In this document: positions 51,601 to 57,638 of the stretch, one piece after another | Numbering within the stretch: position 1 is the stretch's first letter | Layout: each line of letters opens with the position of its first letter | Source: Zoogloea sp035335645 | Lineage (GTDB): Bacteria; Pseudomonadota; Gammaproteobacteria; Burkholderiales; Rhodocyclaceae | Reading direction: 5' to 3' | Assembly (NCBI GenBank): GCA_035335645.1 | Contig: DAOQMM010000010.1 | Location: 1 to 57,638 of the forward strand | DNA: 57,638 bases | Notes under the pieces: model-generated | Seen by the model: only the letters and a program-made list of their open reading frames with translations | Databases searched by the model: none | What the model was told of the DNA's origin: nothing | Translations under genes and position numbers: made by a program

Positions 51601-54600
51601 GACGTCGCCGACGCTGCCGGTCTCGCGTTTGGCGGCACGGCGCCGGCGCTGAACGAGGCCTTCGTCCTCGACAACACGCCGCCCACGGTTACCGCCATCG
51701 ATCGGGGCGGCGTCAATCAGATCGCCGCCAATACGCCGTCGGACGCGGTGTTCACCGTGGTCTTCAGCGAGCCCGTCAGCAACCTGTCGGCGGCCGACTT
51801 CACCGTCACCGGCAGCGCAGGCCACGGCAGCATCAGCGCCGTGGATAGCGCGGACGGGAAGGTCTTCCACGTCACCGTGACCGGCGTCAATGGAACCGTC
51901 GGCCAGACCCTCGGGCTGAGCTACAGCGGCAGCGTGGACGACGCCGTCGGCCTGGCGGGCACCTCGCCCTTCAGCGCCGGACAGGTCTACACGGTTGGCG
52001 GCGTGCTCCTCAACGAAGGGGCCATCGACCAGGCGACGCTGGACGCGCTCGCCGGCGTCAATCGCGCCGGCACCGAGCGCCTGGTGACCGCATCGGCCCC
52101 GGTGACCCAGGTGGTCATCCTCGACAGCCGGGTGCCCGGACTGGCCGGCCAGCTGAGCGCGCTGCCGGCGGGCACGGAGGTGTGGCTGCTCGACGCCGGT
52201 ACCAGCGCGACGGCCCAGATCAGCCAGATCCTGGCCCACTACAGCGGCCTGTCGGCGATCCACCTGATCTCCCACGGCAGCAGCGGCGCCATTTATCTCG
52301 GCGCCGAAACGCTCTCGGACGCCACCCTGGCACAGTACGCCTCCGCACTGGCCGCCTGGGGCGCCGCCCTCAGTCCCAGCGGGGATCTGCTGGTCTATGG
52401 CTGCGACGTGGCCCAGGGCGCCGTCGGCCAGCGCTTCGTGGCCGCCCTCGCCGCCGCCACAGGCGCCGACGTGGCCGCATCCACCGACCTGACCGGCGCG
52501 CCCTTCCTGGGGGGCAACTGGGTGCTGGAAGACACGGTCGGCACAATCGATACTGGCACGCTCCAGGCCGACGGCTACTACGGCACGCTGAGCCCGGTCA
52601 CTTTCGATTTCACCCCTTCCAATGGTGTCGATACGGGGACAAGCGGTTACGTGAAACAGCTCGTCAGCGGCGTCAAGGTCACTGGCACCATCTACACCAC
52701 GTCAGCCGGCACGACGATCACCGGCAGCGGCTTCGGTCCGACCGTGTCCAGCAATCGCTTCACCGACACGACCAACTCCGGCCGCATGATGCAGTTCACG
52801 TTCAGCACGCCCAGCGACGTGACCAGTCTGGTGGTGGGCTACTCCGCCAACTCCGGCACCATCTCCGGCTTCACCGTCAAGGGTTACCAGTCCGACAGCA
52901 CGGTGGTCACCCTGAATGTGACCCCCACCTTCAATGTGGGCTACACCGTCAGCCTGACCGGCGCCAACGACTGGTCCAATCTGACCAAACTTCAGGTCAT
53001 CGCCAATGGCGGCGGCAGCGTCACCTTCTTTGCCGACACCATCGTCGCCACGCCGAGCAACCCTGCGCCGACCGACATCCAGCTGTCGTCCGTGAACGCG
53101 CCCGCCAACCTGGCCGGCGCGCGCATCGCCAACATCCGCGCGTCCGACAGCACCGGGCTGATCAGCACGCCCTCCAGTTATTCCAGCCCGAACGACATCT
53201 TCTTTTCGGACACCGAGACTTACACCGAAGTCGCCGATCCAAGCGATCTGTTCACTGTCGATTCCACCGGCCTGCTGTCTTTCAGTGCCGGCAAGTCCCT
53301 GGGCAACGGCGCCACGGCGAGCATCACCCTGCGCGCCACCGACTCGGCCGGCAACACCTTCGACAAGGCCTTCACGATCACCGGAAGCACCTACAACACC
53401 CTCACGGTCAGCCCGTCCCAGCTGCAGAACTTCACCTATGGCGGCGCCCAGATCGGCACCAACTACGCCAGCACGGCCAACTGGACCGGCTCGTGGGGCA
53501 ATTCCGACGCCTTCTACGTCCTCGCCCCGCAAGGCGCCGGCGCCGATGTTTTCGACAACGACTGGAGCGACTCGCTCGTCAACACCATCGACTACGGCGC
53601 CCTGAGCACCAATGGCGCCTACGACAGCCTCGCCTTCCAGGCCGGCGCCAGCGCCGGCAGCGACAGCTTCGCCATCGGCAGCCAGTACTACGTGGTGACC
53701 GTCGGCACGCCCAATGCGCCGCCCGTCGTCGACCTGAACGGCACCACCGGAAGCGGCGCATCGGCCGCGTTCGTCGAAGCCACCCACCAGGGCACGGGCA
53801 GCACCAGCGGGGTCGTCCTCGTCCCCGCGGCGCTACTGTCCGACAGCGACGGCACCGTCAATACGGTCGTGCTGTCCCTTGCGAACAGCCAGTCCGACAG
53901 TGGCGAGCGCCTATACCTCTCGGGCAGTTTCAGCGGCGTCACCTATTCGCTGGACTCGTCCACCCAGATCACCCTCACCCGCACCGGCACCACCGCAGAC
54001 CTCCAGTCCGCCCTGCGCGCGGTCCGCTACCAGAACAATTCGGACAATCCGAACGTGACGACCCGAAGCATCACCGTCACGGCCACCGACAACAGCGGCG
54101 GATCGTCCGTCGAGACGGTCACCGTCTCCATGACCCGCAGCAATGACGCACCCACCGACATCAGCCTGTCGTCCGCCACCGTCAACCAGTCCGGCGGGAC
54201 CAACGCCGTCGTGGGCACCTTGTCCACCACGGACGTGGACTCCGGAAGCTTCAGCTATTCCCTGGTCAGCGGCACCGGAGACACCGACAACAGCCTCTTC
54301 AACATCGCCTCAGGCAGCCTGCGGGCCAACGATGCCGCCGCGCTGGCGGCAGGCAGCTACAGCGTGCGGGTACAGACCAGCGACGGCTCGGGCGGCACCT
54401 ACGACAAGATCTTCACGATCACGGTCGCCGACAATGTCGCGCCGGTCTTCGACGTGGCCCCCGCGACCGCCAACGTCACCACCGACGGCTTCGACATCAC
54501 CGCCAGCCTGAATGAAGCGGGAACCGTCCTGTACGTGATCGTCCCCCGTAACGCCGCTGCGCCGTCCGTGGCCCAGGTGCTGGCCGGTCAGGACGCGTCC

Positions 54601-57600
54601 GGCAGCGCGGCGTTGGGCAGCGGCAGTCAGAGCGTGCCGTCCGCGCCCTACTCCGCCACCGTCCCGGTGAGCGGACTCAGCCTCGGCACGGACTATGACG
54701 TCTATGTCGTGGCCCGCGACAGCGCCTCGCCCGCCAACGCCCAGGCCGCGGCGGTCAAGCTCAGCGTCTCGACCCTGTCCAACACCGCCCCCGCGCTGGG
54801 CACCCCCACCGTCATCGCGCTGACCGACACCGCCGCCGCGGACACCTTCAGCCACCCGGGCGGCCAGCTCAGCGCCACGGACACCGACGGCATCGCCCGG
54901 TTCGGCATCCAGTCCCCCACCAGCACCAGCGCCGGCTTCACCGACAACGGCATCACCTACGACATCGCCCGCACCGGCACCTACGGCACCCTCTACGTCG
55001 TAAGCACCGGTCCCGACATGGGCCGCTACGTTTACGTGCCCGACGCCACCGCCATCAACGCCGTGGCCGGTGGCGCCACCCCCAGCGACAGCTTCACCGT
55101 CACCGCCACCGACGCCAACGCCAGCCCGGCCACCGGCACCGCCACGCTCACGGTAAATATCAGCGGCGCCAACGACACACCTGCGCCGCCCACCCTCAAC
55201 GGCGGCAGCGCGATCAACGCCAACGAATCCGCCACGCTCGCGGCCGCCACCCTGGGCACCCTGGCCGCCACCGACGCGGAAAACGGGACCCTCACCTACA
55301 CGCTGGTGGCCGGCAGCGGCGACGCGGACAACGCGCGCTTCAGCATTTCGGGCACTTCGCTCCGGGTCAATGCCACCCCGCTCGCCGCGGGCACCTATTC
55401 GCTGCGCGTGCGAGTCACGGACAACGGCTCGCCGGCACAATCCGCCGAGCAGGTCTTCAGCGTCCAGGTGAGCGACGACGTCGCGCCGACGCTCCAGCCG
55501 GCCGGCAGCACGCCCCAGAACGGCGCCACCGGCATCGCCCCGACGGCCCAGCTGGAAATGGCCTTCAGCGAAAACGTGCATGCCGGAAGCGGCACCGTCA
55601 CGCTGGTGGACGTCACCACCGGCGCCGTGGTCGAGACCTTCGACGCCGCCACCGGCATCGGCAGCCACGGAGGCACGCTGTCCTTCTCGGGCACTGCGCT
55701 GGTCGTCACCCCGGGGAGCGCGCTCGATCAGGCCCATCAATTCGCCCTGCAGGTCCCGGGAACCGCAGTGATCGATGGCAGCGGAAACGCCTACGCCGGC
55801 ACCTCCGGCAACACCGACTACCACTTCACCACCGGAGCGCTCGACACCACGGCACCCCGCGTCACCCTGGTGGACATCGCCGATCCGGTGCAACCCAACG
55901 CCGGCACCGTGAGCATCCGCTTCAGCGAAGCGGTGCAGAACGTGGGCATCAGCAACTTCGTGCTCACCCGCGACGGCGTACCGGTGGATCTCAGCGGGCT
56001 CAGTGTCGGCGGCAGCGGTGCGACCTACACCCTCGACCTGTCCTCCGTCACCGGCACCGCCGGCACCTATGTCCTGACGCTCGCCCCGGGCAGCATCCAG
56101 GACAGCTCGGGCAACGCCCTGGCCGCCGGCGCCAGCGACAGCTTCGTCGTCGACACCACTGCACCTGCCATCGCGGCCATCACACGCGCCTCGGCCACGC
56201 CCACCCAGGGCGGCAGCCTGGACTTCACCGTGGCCTTCAGTGAAGCGGTCAGCGGGGTCGATGTGGCCGACTTCCAGCTGTCCGGCACGGCCACCGCAGG
56301 CGCCGGCATCGCGTCCGTCACGGCGCTTTCAGACAGCGTGTATCGCGTCACCGTCACCGGCGCCAACGGCAATGGCACCCTCGGACTCGACCTGCGTCCC
56401 AGCGCCACCGGCATCCAGGACAGCGCCGGCAACGCCATAGGCGGCGGCGCGACGGGCCAGCGCTACACCCTCGACAACACAGCCCCGGGCGTCACGAGCA
56501 TCCGCCGCAGTGCTGCGGAACTCAGCGCCGGCGGGGCGCTGTCCTTCACCGTGTCCTTCAGCGAAGCGGTCACCGGCGTGGACGCCTCCGACTTCACCGT
56601 AGATAAGGCCGCCGGCGTCAATGCCCAGGACGCGGACATCAGTGTCAGCGGCAGCGGGAACACCTACACCGTGACCGTCGCCTCCGTTGGCGGCAACGGC
56701 CTCTTCAGCGTCGACCTCAAAGCCAGCGGAACCGGCATCGCCGACCGGACCGGCAACGCCCTCGTCGGCGGATACACGGCCGGTGACACCTACCTCCTGG
56801 ACAGCACCGCCCCTATCGTGGCGCCGTCCCAGGCCTTCTCGATCCCCGAGAACATGGCCGCCGGATTCATCATCGGCCAGGTCCGGGCCAGCGACGCCAA
56901 CCGCCTCGCGTCGTTCCGCATCGCCAGCGGTGACCCAAACGGCTACTTCACCATCGACAGCGACGGCGTCGTCCGGCTGTCGGCGGCCGGCGCCGCGCCC
57001 AACGCGCCCTCCCGCGACTACGAGACCGCGCCCAACCTGTTCACCCTCGACATCATCGCCACCGACGCGGCCGGGCTCGACAGCGCCACCCAGAGCATCA
57101 CGATCCAGGTGCTCGACGCCATGGAAAACGCCGGCGCCCCCGTCTTCACGACACCAACCCCTGTCAGCCTCAACGACACCCGCAGCTACGACACCCTGAC
57201 CCCTGCCAGCGGCACGCTGCAGGCCACGGACACGGACGGGATCGCCCGCTATGGCATCGACACCGGCACCTCCGGGGGGAGCACCGTCATCGGCGGTGTC
57301 TCCTACGACGTCTCCAGGACGGGGCTGTACGGCACCCTCTATCTCAACAGCTCGACCGGCGCCTATGTTTACGTGCCGGACGCCGCAGCGATCAACGCCC
57401 TGCGCAACGCCACGAGCGAATCCTTCACACTCACGGCCACCGACGCCAACGCCACGCCGCTTTCCAGCAGCGCCACGCTGACGATCGACATCACCGCCAC
57501 CAACGACGATCCGGTGCTGGACGTGCCCGTCCCGCCCCAGACCTTTGCCGGGCCCGGACCGTGGACCTTCACCGTCCCCGGTGGCAGCGTCAGCGATCCG

Positions 57601-57638
57601 GAAGGCGACAGCCTCACCTGGAGCGCCACCCTCGCCGA
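45649..57638 (+). CDS. Giant repetitive surface/secreted protein with ESPR-like N-terminus, LEPR-like motif and two DUF4347 domains (3'-partial)
   Basis: An open frame of at least 3,996 codons that runs off the window. Residues 1-28 (MNRIYRSIWNEV ... VAVAE) match the ESPR extension of type V proteins, but no hydrophobic signal core follows. A variant LEPR motif lies at 69-80 (LEQRFMFDGAAV). DUF4347 copy 1 is at about 141-300 and copy 2 at about 2155-2314. Between and after them are FVVTW-type repeats, two 120-residue ITSATYDA repeats, three VCBS-like units, cadherin-like domains, two Big_5-like domains and seven Ig-like units of about 103-110 residues. Composition is Thr/Ser/Gly/Ala/Asp-rich. 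Likely a type I-like exported adhesin served by the upstream channel and adaptor. The C-terminal export signal is not in the window. Confidence 0.93.
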   Translation, partial: MNRIYRSIWNEVSRSFVAVAETVRSQGKPASSSVVAAAECVAPSASGDPTCSSRPGSRTLRSALRPLALEQRFMFDGAAVATVDSHAHDSTAAEAAAAAEALAAQAAQAATPARESDKASPADGPTLIRAVDPALNGGRREVAFIDSQVVDYQSLVSGIPQGIEIQLVDGTHNGLEQIAQWAASHHDYDAIHILGHGSSGALTLGTATLDGDTFGAYQDTLGTIGGALKAHGDILLYGCNVAATTAGTDLIQSLARATRADVAASDDATGATRLGGDWVLESTVNHIETRSLQFAQYDGLLANPDVWQWGAPATVVSGGQVRSLPTDTFYIRPNGTTSTVLKLPSNQYFGYYEINSGGPGYFEYSTNNGSSWTILANHWSAFAPPNALVRFHASGGSVSEVDFGAVTCLDATNTTTAANSGFYNGGGYKVRIDTAPTDIASNNSSGLLVSDTPLGSDIATLTPTDTGTSLGGYWAIDSQTVSGLFGLSFNAATGNTAHLVLASTSNLPSEGQTASVTVHFYDALQTDVTGAPIGGQGVTKTYTFTIKGPSHDLNFGNDIAVNPLAGDTVNQSEPAITTLSNGNFVVTWADISNGGIYSRVFDSAGTAQGAPITIDAGSSATQPSITALAGGKFAVVYGDATTYDIRYKIIDGATGSASSNGLIEAYAVDGGGNQTGGWDGYDPIGVAASADGSQFSVTWNLGNYTTVKTAVLSDSGTPNGAIVDLSGVTAGFAPVTAVLANGDVVTASIDGNAWAGFNLTVGGALVSGGPVGDNGTGVSIATLDGGGFVVAWSKGDGSHVYAQTFSNAGTPTSSILQADSQGTAMSAARVSALGGGGFVVVWQSDGLDGSGTSIQGRRFDAAGSAVDAQEFQVNEYRYGDQSTPVVTPLDNGAFATAWVDSATSGKTTGSDIEARVLSTAPSITSATYDAATGVLNVTGDNIPANASGADIVAALFTLGGEGSATYTLTDTADVERTSATQFVLTLSATDRSRINQILNRNGTSASDGSSYNLAAADNWAAGATPSANIADTTGNAITVSNVALPAITSATYDAGTGVLTVTGSGLTHHAGSANDIDVTRLTLTGAGGATYTLTASTSDVDITSDTSFTLTLGSTDKTAVDSLLTANGTQVGGVTYNLAAADNWERGADSSLNIADTVNGVLVSGLNPAPTITPPADINLADTGATDTFAVQTGTLSATDADGIAAFGIQSPTSTNAGFTHGGITYDVARSGTYGTLYLVSTGADAGRYAYVPDAGAINGLTAGATPTDVFTVTATDANASPATGTATLTVHLTGANDAPTLSATGLSPTFTENGSAVTLFSGASASAAESGQNLNQLILTVSNVADGSSELLQVDGSTLALTHGNSLTTASHGVSASVSLSVGVATVTLDKAGGLSTSVMQSLIDGLGYRNTSESPSTSNRVVTLTSLRDTGGTANGGQDTTVLAIASTVTVVSVNDAPTDITLSASSLNLSAATASAPVATLGVADLDTSDTHSYALVSGSGDADNGRFVLSGNTLQVGGAALSAGTYSLRLQVTDNGGLSYTKAVTVTVVDDVAPTLDAPGSTPAGDASGVAPSANLQLHFDEAIAFGTSGTITLRNVTTGTVVQTWNVATPGDLGSGNGQIAISGSTLTLNPTATLDEASRYAVRIAPTALRDTAGNAFAGIADDSTYRITTGVTDSAPPALLAIQRASPSTELTRSGSVSFTLRFNEAVTNADLADFALSTSGTATGTLGSVTGNGTDTLTVTVTGVSGTGTLGLSLGGGHTITDIAGNALPGGNPADTELYHVDRDAPGLVSINRVTDDDVLASGTAQFIVVFREPVTQVDVGDFNLLTSGSVTGQITAVAGNGSPAITVSIGNISGNGTLGIELASGATVTDVAGNALLSATPLAGIAERYQVDRAAPTALGITRVGTERTRSGSVSFNVVFSEPVSHLDATDFTLVTSGTAAGTVTGVSGSGSSYTVTVGSLTGSGTVGLAFAGPQDVADAAGLAFGGTAPALNEAFVLDNTPPTVTAIDRGGVNQIAANTPSDAVFTVVFSEPVSNLSAADFTVTGSAGHGSISAVDSADGKVFHVTVTGVNGTVGQTLGLSYSGSVDDAVGLAGTSPFSAGQVYTVGGVLLNEGAIDQATLDALAGVNRAGTERLVTASAPVTQVVILDSRVPGLAGQLSALPAGTEVWLLDAGTSATAQISQILAHYSGLSAIHLISHGSSGAIYLGAETLSDATLAQYASALAAWGAALSPSGDLLVYGCDVAQGAVGQRFVAALAAATGADVAASTDLTGAPFLGGNWVLEDTVGTIDTGTLQADGYYGTLSPVTFDFTPSNGVDTGTSGYVKQLVSGVKVTGTIYTTSAGTTITGSGFGPTVSSNRFTDTTNSGRMMQFTFSTPSDVTSLVVGYSANSGTISGFTVKGYQSDSTVVTLNVTPTFNVGYTVSLTGANDWSNLTKLQVIANGGGSVTFFADTIVATPSNPAPTDIQLSSVNAPANLAGARIANIRASDSTGLISTPSSYSSPNDIFFSDTETYTEVADPSDLFTVDSTGLLSFSAGKSLGNGATASITLRATDSAGNTFDKAFTITGSTYNTLTVSPSQLQNFTYGGAQIGTNYASTANWTGSWGNSDAFYVLAPQGAGADVFDNDWSDSLVNTIDYGALSTNGAYDSLAFQAGASAGSDSFAIGSQYYVVTVGTPNAPPVVDLNGTTGSGASAAFVEATHQGTGSTSGVVLVPAALLSDSDGTVNTVVLSLANSQSDSGERLYLSGSFSGVTYSLDSSTQITLTRTGTTADLQSALRAVRYQNNSDNPNVTTRSITVTATDNSGGSSVETVTVSMTRSNDAPTDISLSSATVNQSGGTNAVVGTLSTTDVDSGSFSYSLVSGTGDTDNSLFNIASGSLRANDAAALAAGSYSVRVQTSDGSGGTYDKIFTITVADNVAPVFDVAPATANVTTDGFDITASLNEAGTVLYVIVPRNAAAPSVAQVLAGQDASGSAALGSGSQSVPSAPYSATVPVSGLSLGTDYDVYVVARDSASPANAQAAAVKLSVSTLSNTAPALGTPTVIALTDTAAADTFSHPGGQLSATDTDGIARFGIQSPTSTSAGFTDNGITYDIARTGTYGTLYVVSTGPDMGRYVYVPDATAINAVAGGATPSDSFTVTATDANASPATGTATLTVNISGANDTPAPPTLNGGSAINANESATLAAATLGTLAATDAENGTLTYTLVAGSGDADNARFSISGTSLRVNATPLAAGTYSLRVRVTDNGSPAQSAEQVFSVQVSDDVAPTLQPAGSTPQNGATGIAPTAQLEMAFSENVHAGSGTVTLVDVTTGAVVETFDAATGIGSHGGTLSFSGTALVVTPGSALDQAHQFALQVPGTAVIDGSGNAYAGTSGNTDYHFTTGALDTTAPRVTLVDIADPVQPNAGTVSIRFSEAVQNVGISNFVLTRDGVPVDLSGLSVGGSGATYTLDLSSVTGTAGTYVLTLAPGSIQDSSGNALAAGASDSFVVDTTAPAIAAITRASATPTQGGSLDFTVAFSEAVSGVDVADFQLSGTATAGAGIASVTALSDSVYRVTVTGANGNGTLGLDLRPSATGIQDSAGNAIGGGATGQRYTLDNTAPGVTSIRRSAAELSAGGALSFTVSFSEAVTGVDASDFTVDKAAGVNAQDADISVSGSGNTYTVTVASVGGNGLFSVDLKASGTGIADRTGNALVGGYTAGDTYLLDSTAPIVAPSQAFSIPENMAAGFIIGQVRASDANRLASFRIASGDPNGYFTIDSDGVVRLSAAGAAPNAPSRDYETAPNLFTLDIIATDAAGLDSATQSITIQVLDAMENAGAPVFTTPTPVSLNDTRSYDTLTPASGTLQATDTDGIARYGIDTGTSGGSTVIGGVSYDVSRTGLYGTLYLNSSTGAYVYVPDAAAINALRNATSESFTLTATDANATPLSSSATLTIDITATNDDPVLDVPVPPQTFAGPGPWTFTVPGGSVSDPEGDSLTWSATLA
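46069..46548 (+). other. DUF4347 domain, copy 1 (N-terminal)
   Basis: Residues about 141-300 of the giant protein. Key motifs are ILGHGSSG with H196 and LLYGCNVA with C239, and the domain ends LGGDWVLES. The His-Gly and Gly-Cys elements resemble the dyad of caspase-like clan CD peptidases, but catalysis is unproven. Confidence 0.8.
47281..48390 (+). repeat. FVVTW-type beta-propeller-like repeats
   Basis: Repeated units of the form GNFVVTWADISNGGIYSRVF, GGGFVVAWSKGDGSHVYAQT and GGGFVVVWQSDGLDGSGTSI, which end in the EFQVN-type closure. Such repeats are common in large type I secreted proteins. Confidence 0.65.
48415..49140 (+). repeat. Two tandem ITSATYDA-type repeats
   Basis: Units of about 120 residues at 48415-48786 and 48787-49140 share ITSATYDA.TGVL.VTG, a TYTLT strand and the closing YNLAAADNW. 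Confidence 0.75.
49147..49551 (+). repeat. VCBS-like repeat, copy A
   Basis: About 135 residues with GTLSATDADGIAAFGIQSPT, RSGTYGTLYLVSTGADAGRY and VTATDANASPATGTATLTV, ending in GANDAP. Closely similar copies lie at 54781-55185 and 57127-57515. Confidence 0.8.
50314..50676 (+). repeat. Big_5-like domain, copy A
   Basis: About 120 residues beginning VAPTLDAPGSTPAGDASGVA with the LQLHFDEAI strand. A second copy begins at 55480 (VAPTLQPAGSTPQNGATGIA). Confidence 0.7.
50695..52000 (+). repeat. Four tandem Ig-like repeats, block A
   Basis: Units of about 108 residues share the pattern APxxxxIxRVG ... GSVSFxVxFSEPVxxxDxxDFxL ... GTLGLxL ... DxAGNAL, starting near 50695, 51022, 51352 and 51673. 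Confidence 0.75.
52111..52590 (+). other. DUF4347 domain, copy 2 (internal)
   Basis: Residues about 2155-2314 of the giant protein. It has LISHGSSG with H2209 and LVYGCDVA with C2252, and ends FLGGNWVLED, mirroring copy 1. An internal DUF4347 following Ig-like repeats is unusual because the domain is normally found near the N-terminus. Confidence 0.8.
54781..55185 (+). repeat. VCBS-like repeat, copy B
   Basis: Matches copy A strongly (GQLSATDTDGIARFGIQSPT, RTGTYGTLYVVSTGPDMGRY, VTATDANASPATGTATLTV), including at the DNA level in long stretches, which suggests recent duplication. Confidence 0.8.
55480..55842 (+). repeat. Big_5-like domain, copy B
   Basis: VAPTLQPAGSTPQNGATGIA, LEMAFSENVHAGSGTVTLVD and an end near TDYHFTTG match the copy starting at 50314. 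Confidence 0.7.
55843..56799 (+). repeat. Three tandem Ig-like repeats, block B
   Basis: Units start at 55843, 56152 and 56473 with the same VSIRFSEAV, LDFTVAFSEAV and LSFTVSFSEAV strands and DxxGNAL closures as block A. Confidence 0.75.
57127..57515 (+). repeat. VCBS-like repeat, copy C (diverged)
   Basis: Shares GTLQATDTDGIARYGIDTGT, RTGLYGTLYLNSS and LTATDANATPLSSSATLTI with copies A and B but is shorter and more diverged. Confidence 0.7.

Noticed and set aside
1..57638. CRISPR arrays, tRNA or rRNA genes, insertion sequences
   Set aside because: No regularly spaced short repeats, cloverleaf-type sequences, rRNA motifs or transposase signatures were noticed; the repeats found are protein-coding domain repeats.

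Overview
The window is a GC-rich segment of a Gram-negative chromosome, most likely a betaproteobacterium (Rhodocyclales-like). This is inferred from the yggS/proC/yggT/DUF167 plus pilT-pilU neighbourhood, HemJ, DUF3369 and DUF2802 proteins, a FadL-FadE fatty-acid locus with TetR regulators, and dense coding with very high third-position GC. It holds 36 protein genes, the last cut by the window end. No rRNA, tRNA, CRISPR array or transposase was recognised. Two runs of exactly 100 N (22610-22709 and 41232-41331) are scaffold gaps of unknown true length.

Layout. 1-6301: a REC-DUF3369-GGDEF(degenerate)-EAL protein, a wax ester synthase/DGAT homologue with an altered catalytic motif, and two peptide-type ABC permeases with no ATPase or binding protein beside them. 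6365-14351: housekeeping and envelope genes, namely SPFH/NfeD, DUF167, YggT, ProC, YggS, the twitching ATPases PilT and PilU, an RlmL-type rRNA methyltransferase and HemJ. 14388-24797: an SDR, a ferredoxin-reductase fusion, and a signalling cluster made of a degenerate-EAL/HDOD protein, an HDOD-histidine kinase and a REC-PAS-GGDEF-EAL regulator. A small orphan ORF, a SPOR protein, a DUF2802 protein and a YdcF-like protein follow.

24787-40386 is a fatty-acid catabolism region on the minus strand. In transcription order it reads TetR, FadE, thiolase, ECH-HAD fusion, thioesterase, FadL, second TetR, HAD-ECH fusion, second thiolase, acyl-CoA ligase, enoyl-CoA hydratase. Two 18-bp palindromes with 8-2-8 geometry sit in the same position, sharing one base with the -10 hexamer, at two promoters of this region. 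Several intercistronic gaps carry strong GC hairpins without U-tracts.

40387-57638 starts with an unassigned stretch around a scaffold gap. Next is amtB, with a sigma-54 promoter and two NtrC-like boxes, followed by a rho-independent terminator. Then comes an apparent secretion/adhesion operon: a TolC-family lipoprotein, a short membrane-fusion adaptor, and a giant surface protein of at least 3,996 residues that runs off the window. The giant begins with an ESPR-like segment but has no hydrophobic signal core. It has an LEPR-like motif, two separate DUF4347 domains that each keep an HG...GC pair, and many Ig/cadherin/VCBS-like repeats. This locus and the paired fatty-acid operators are the most interesting parts of the window.
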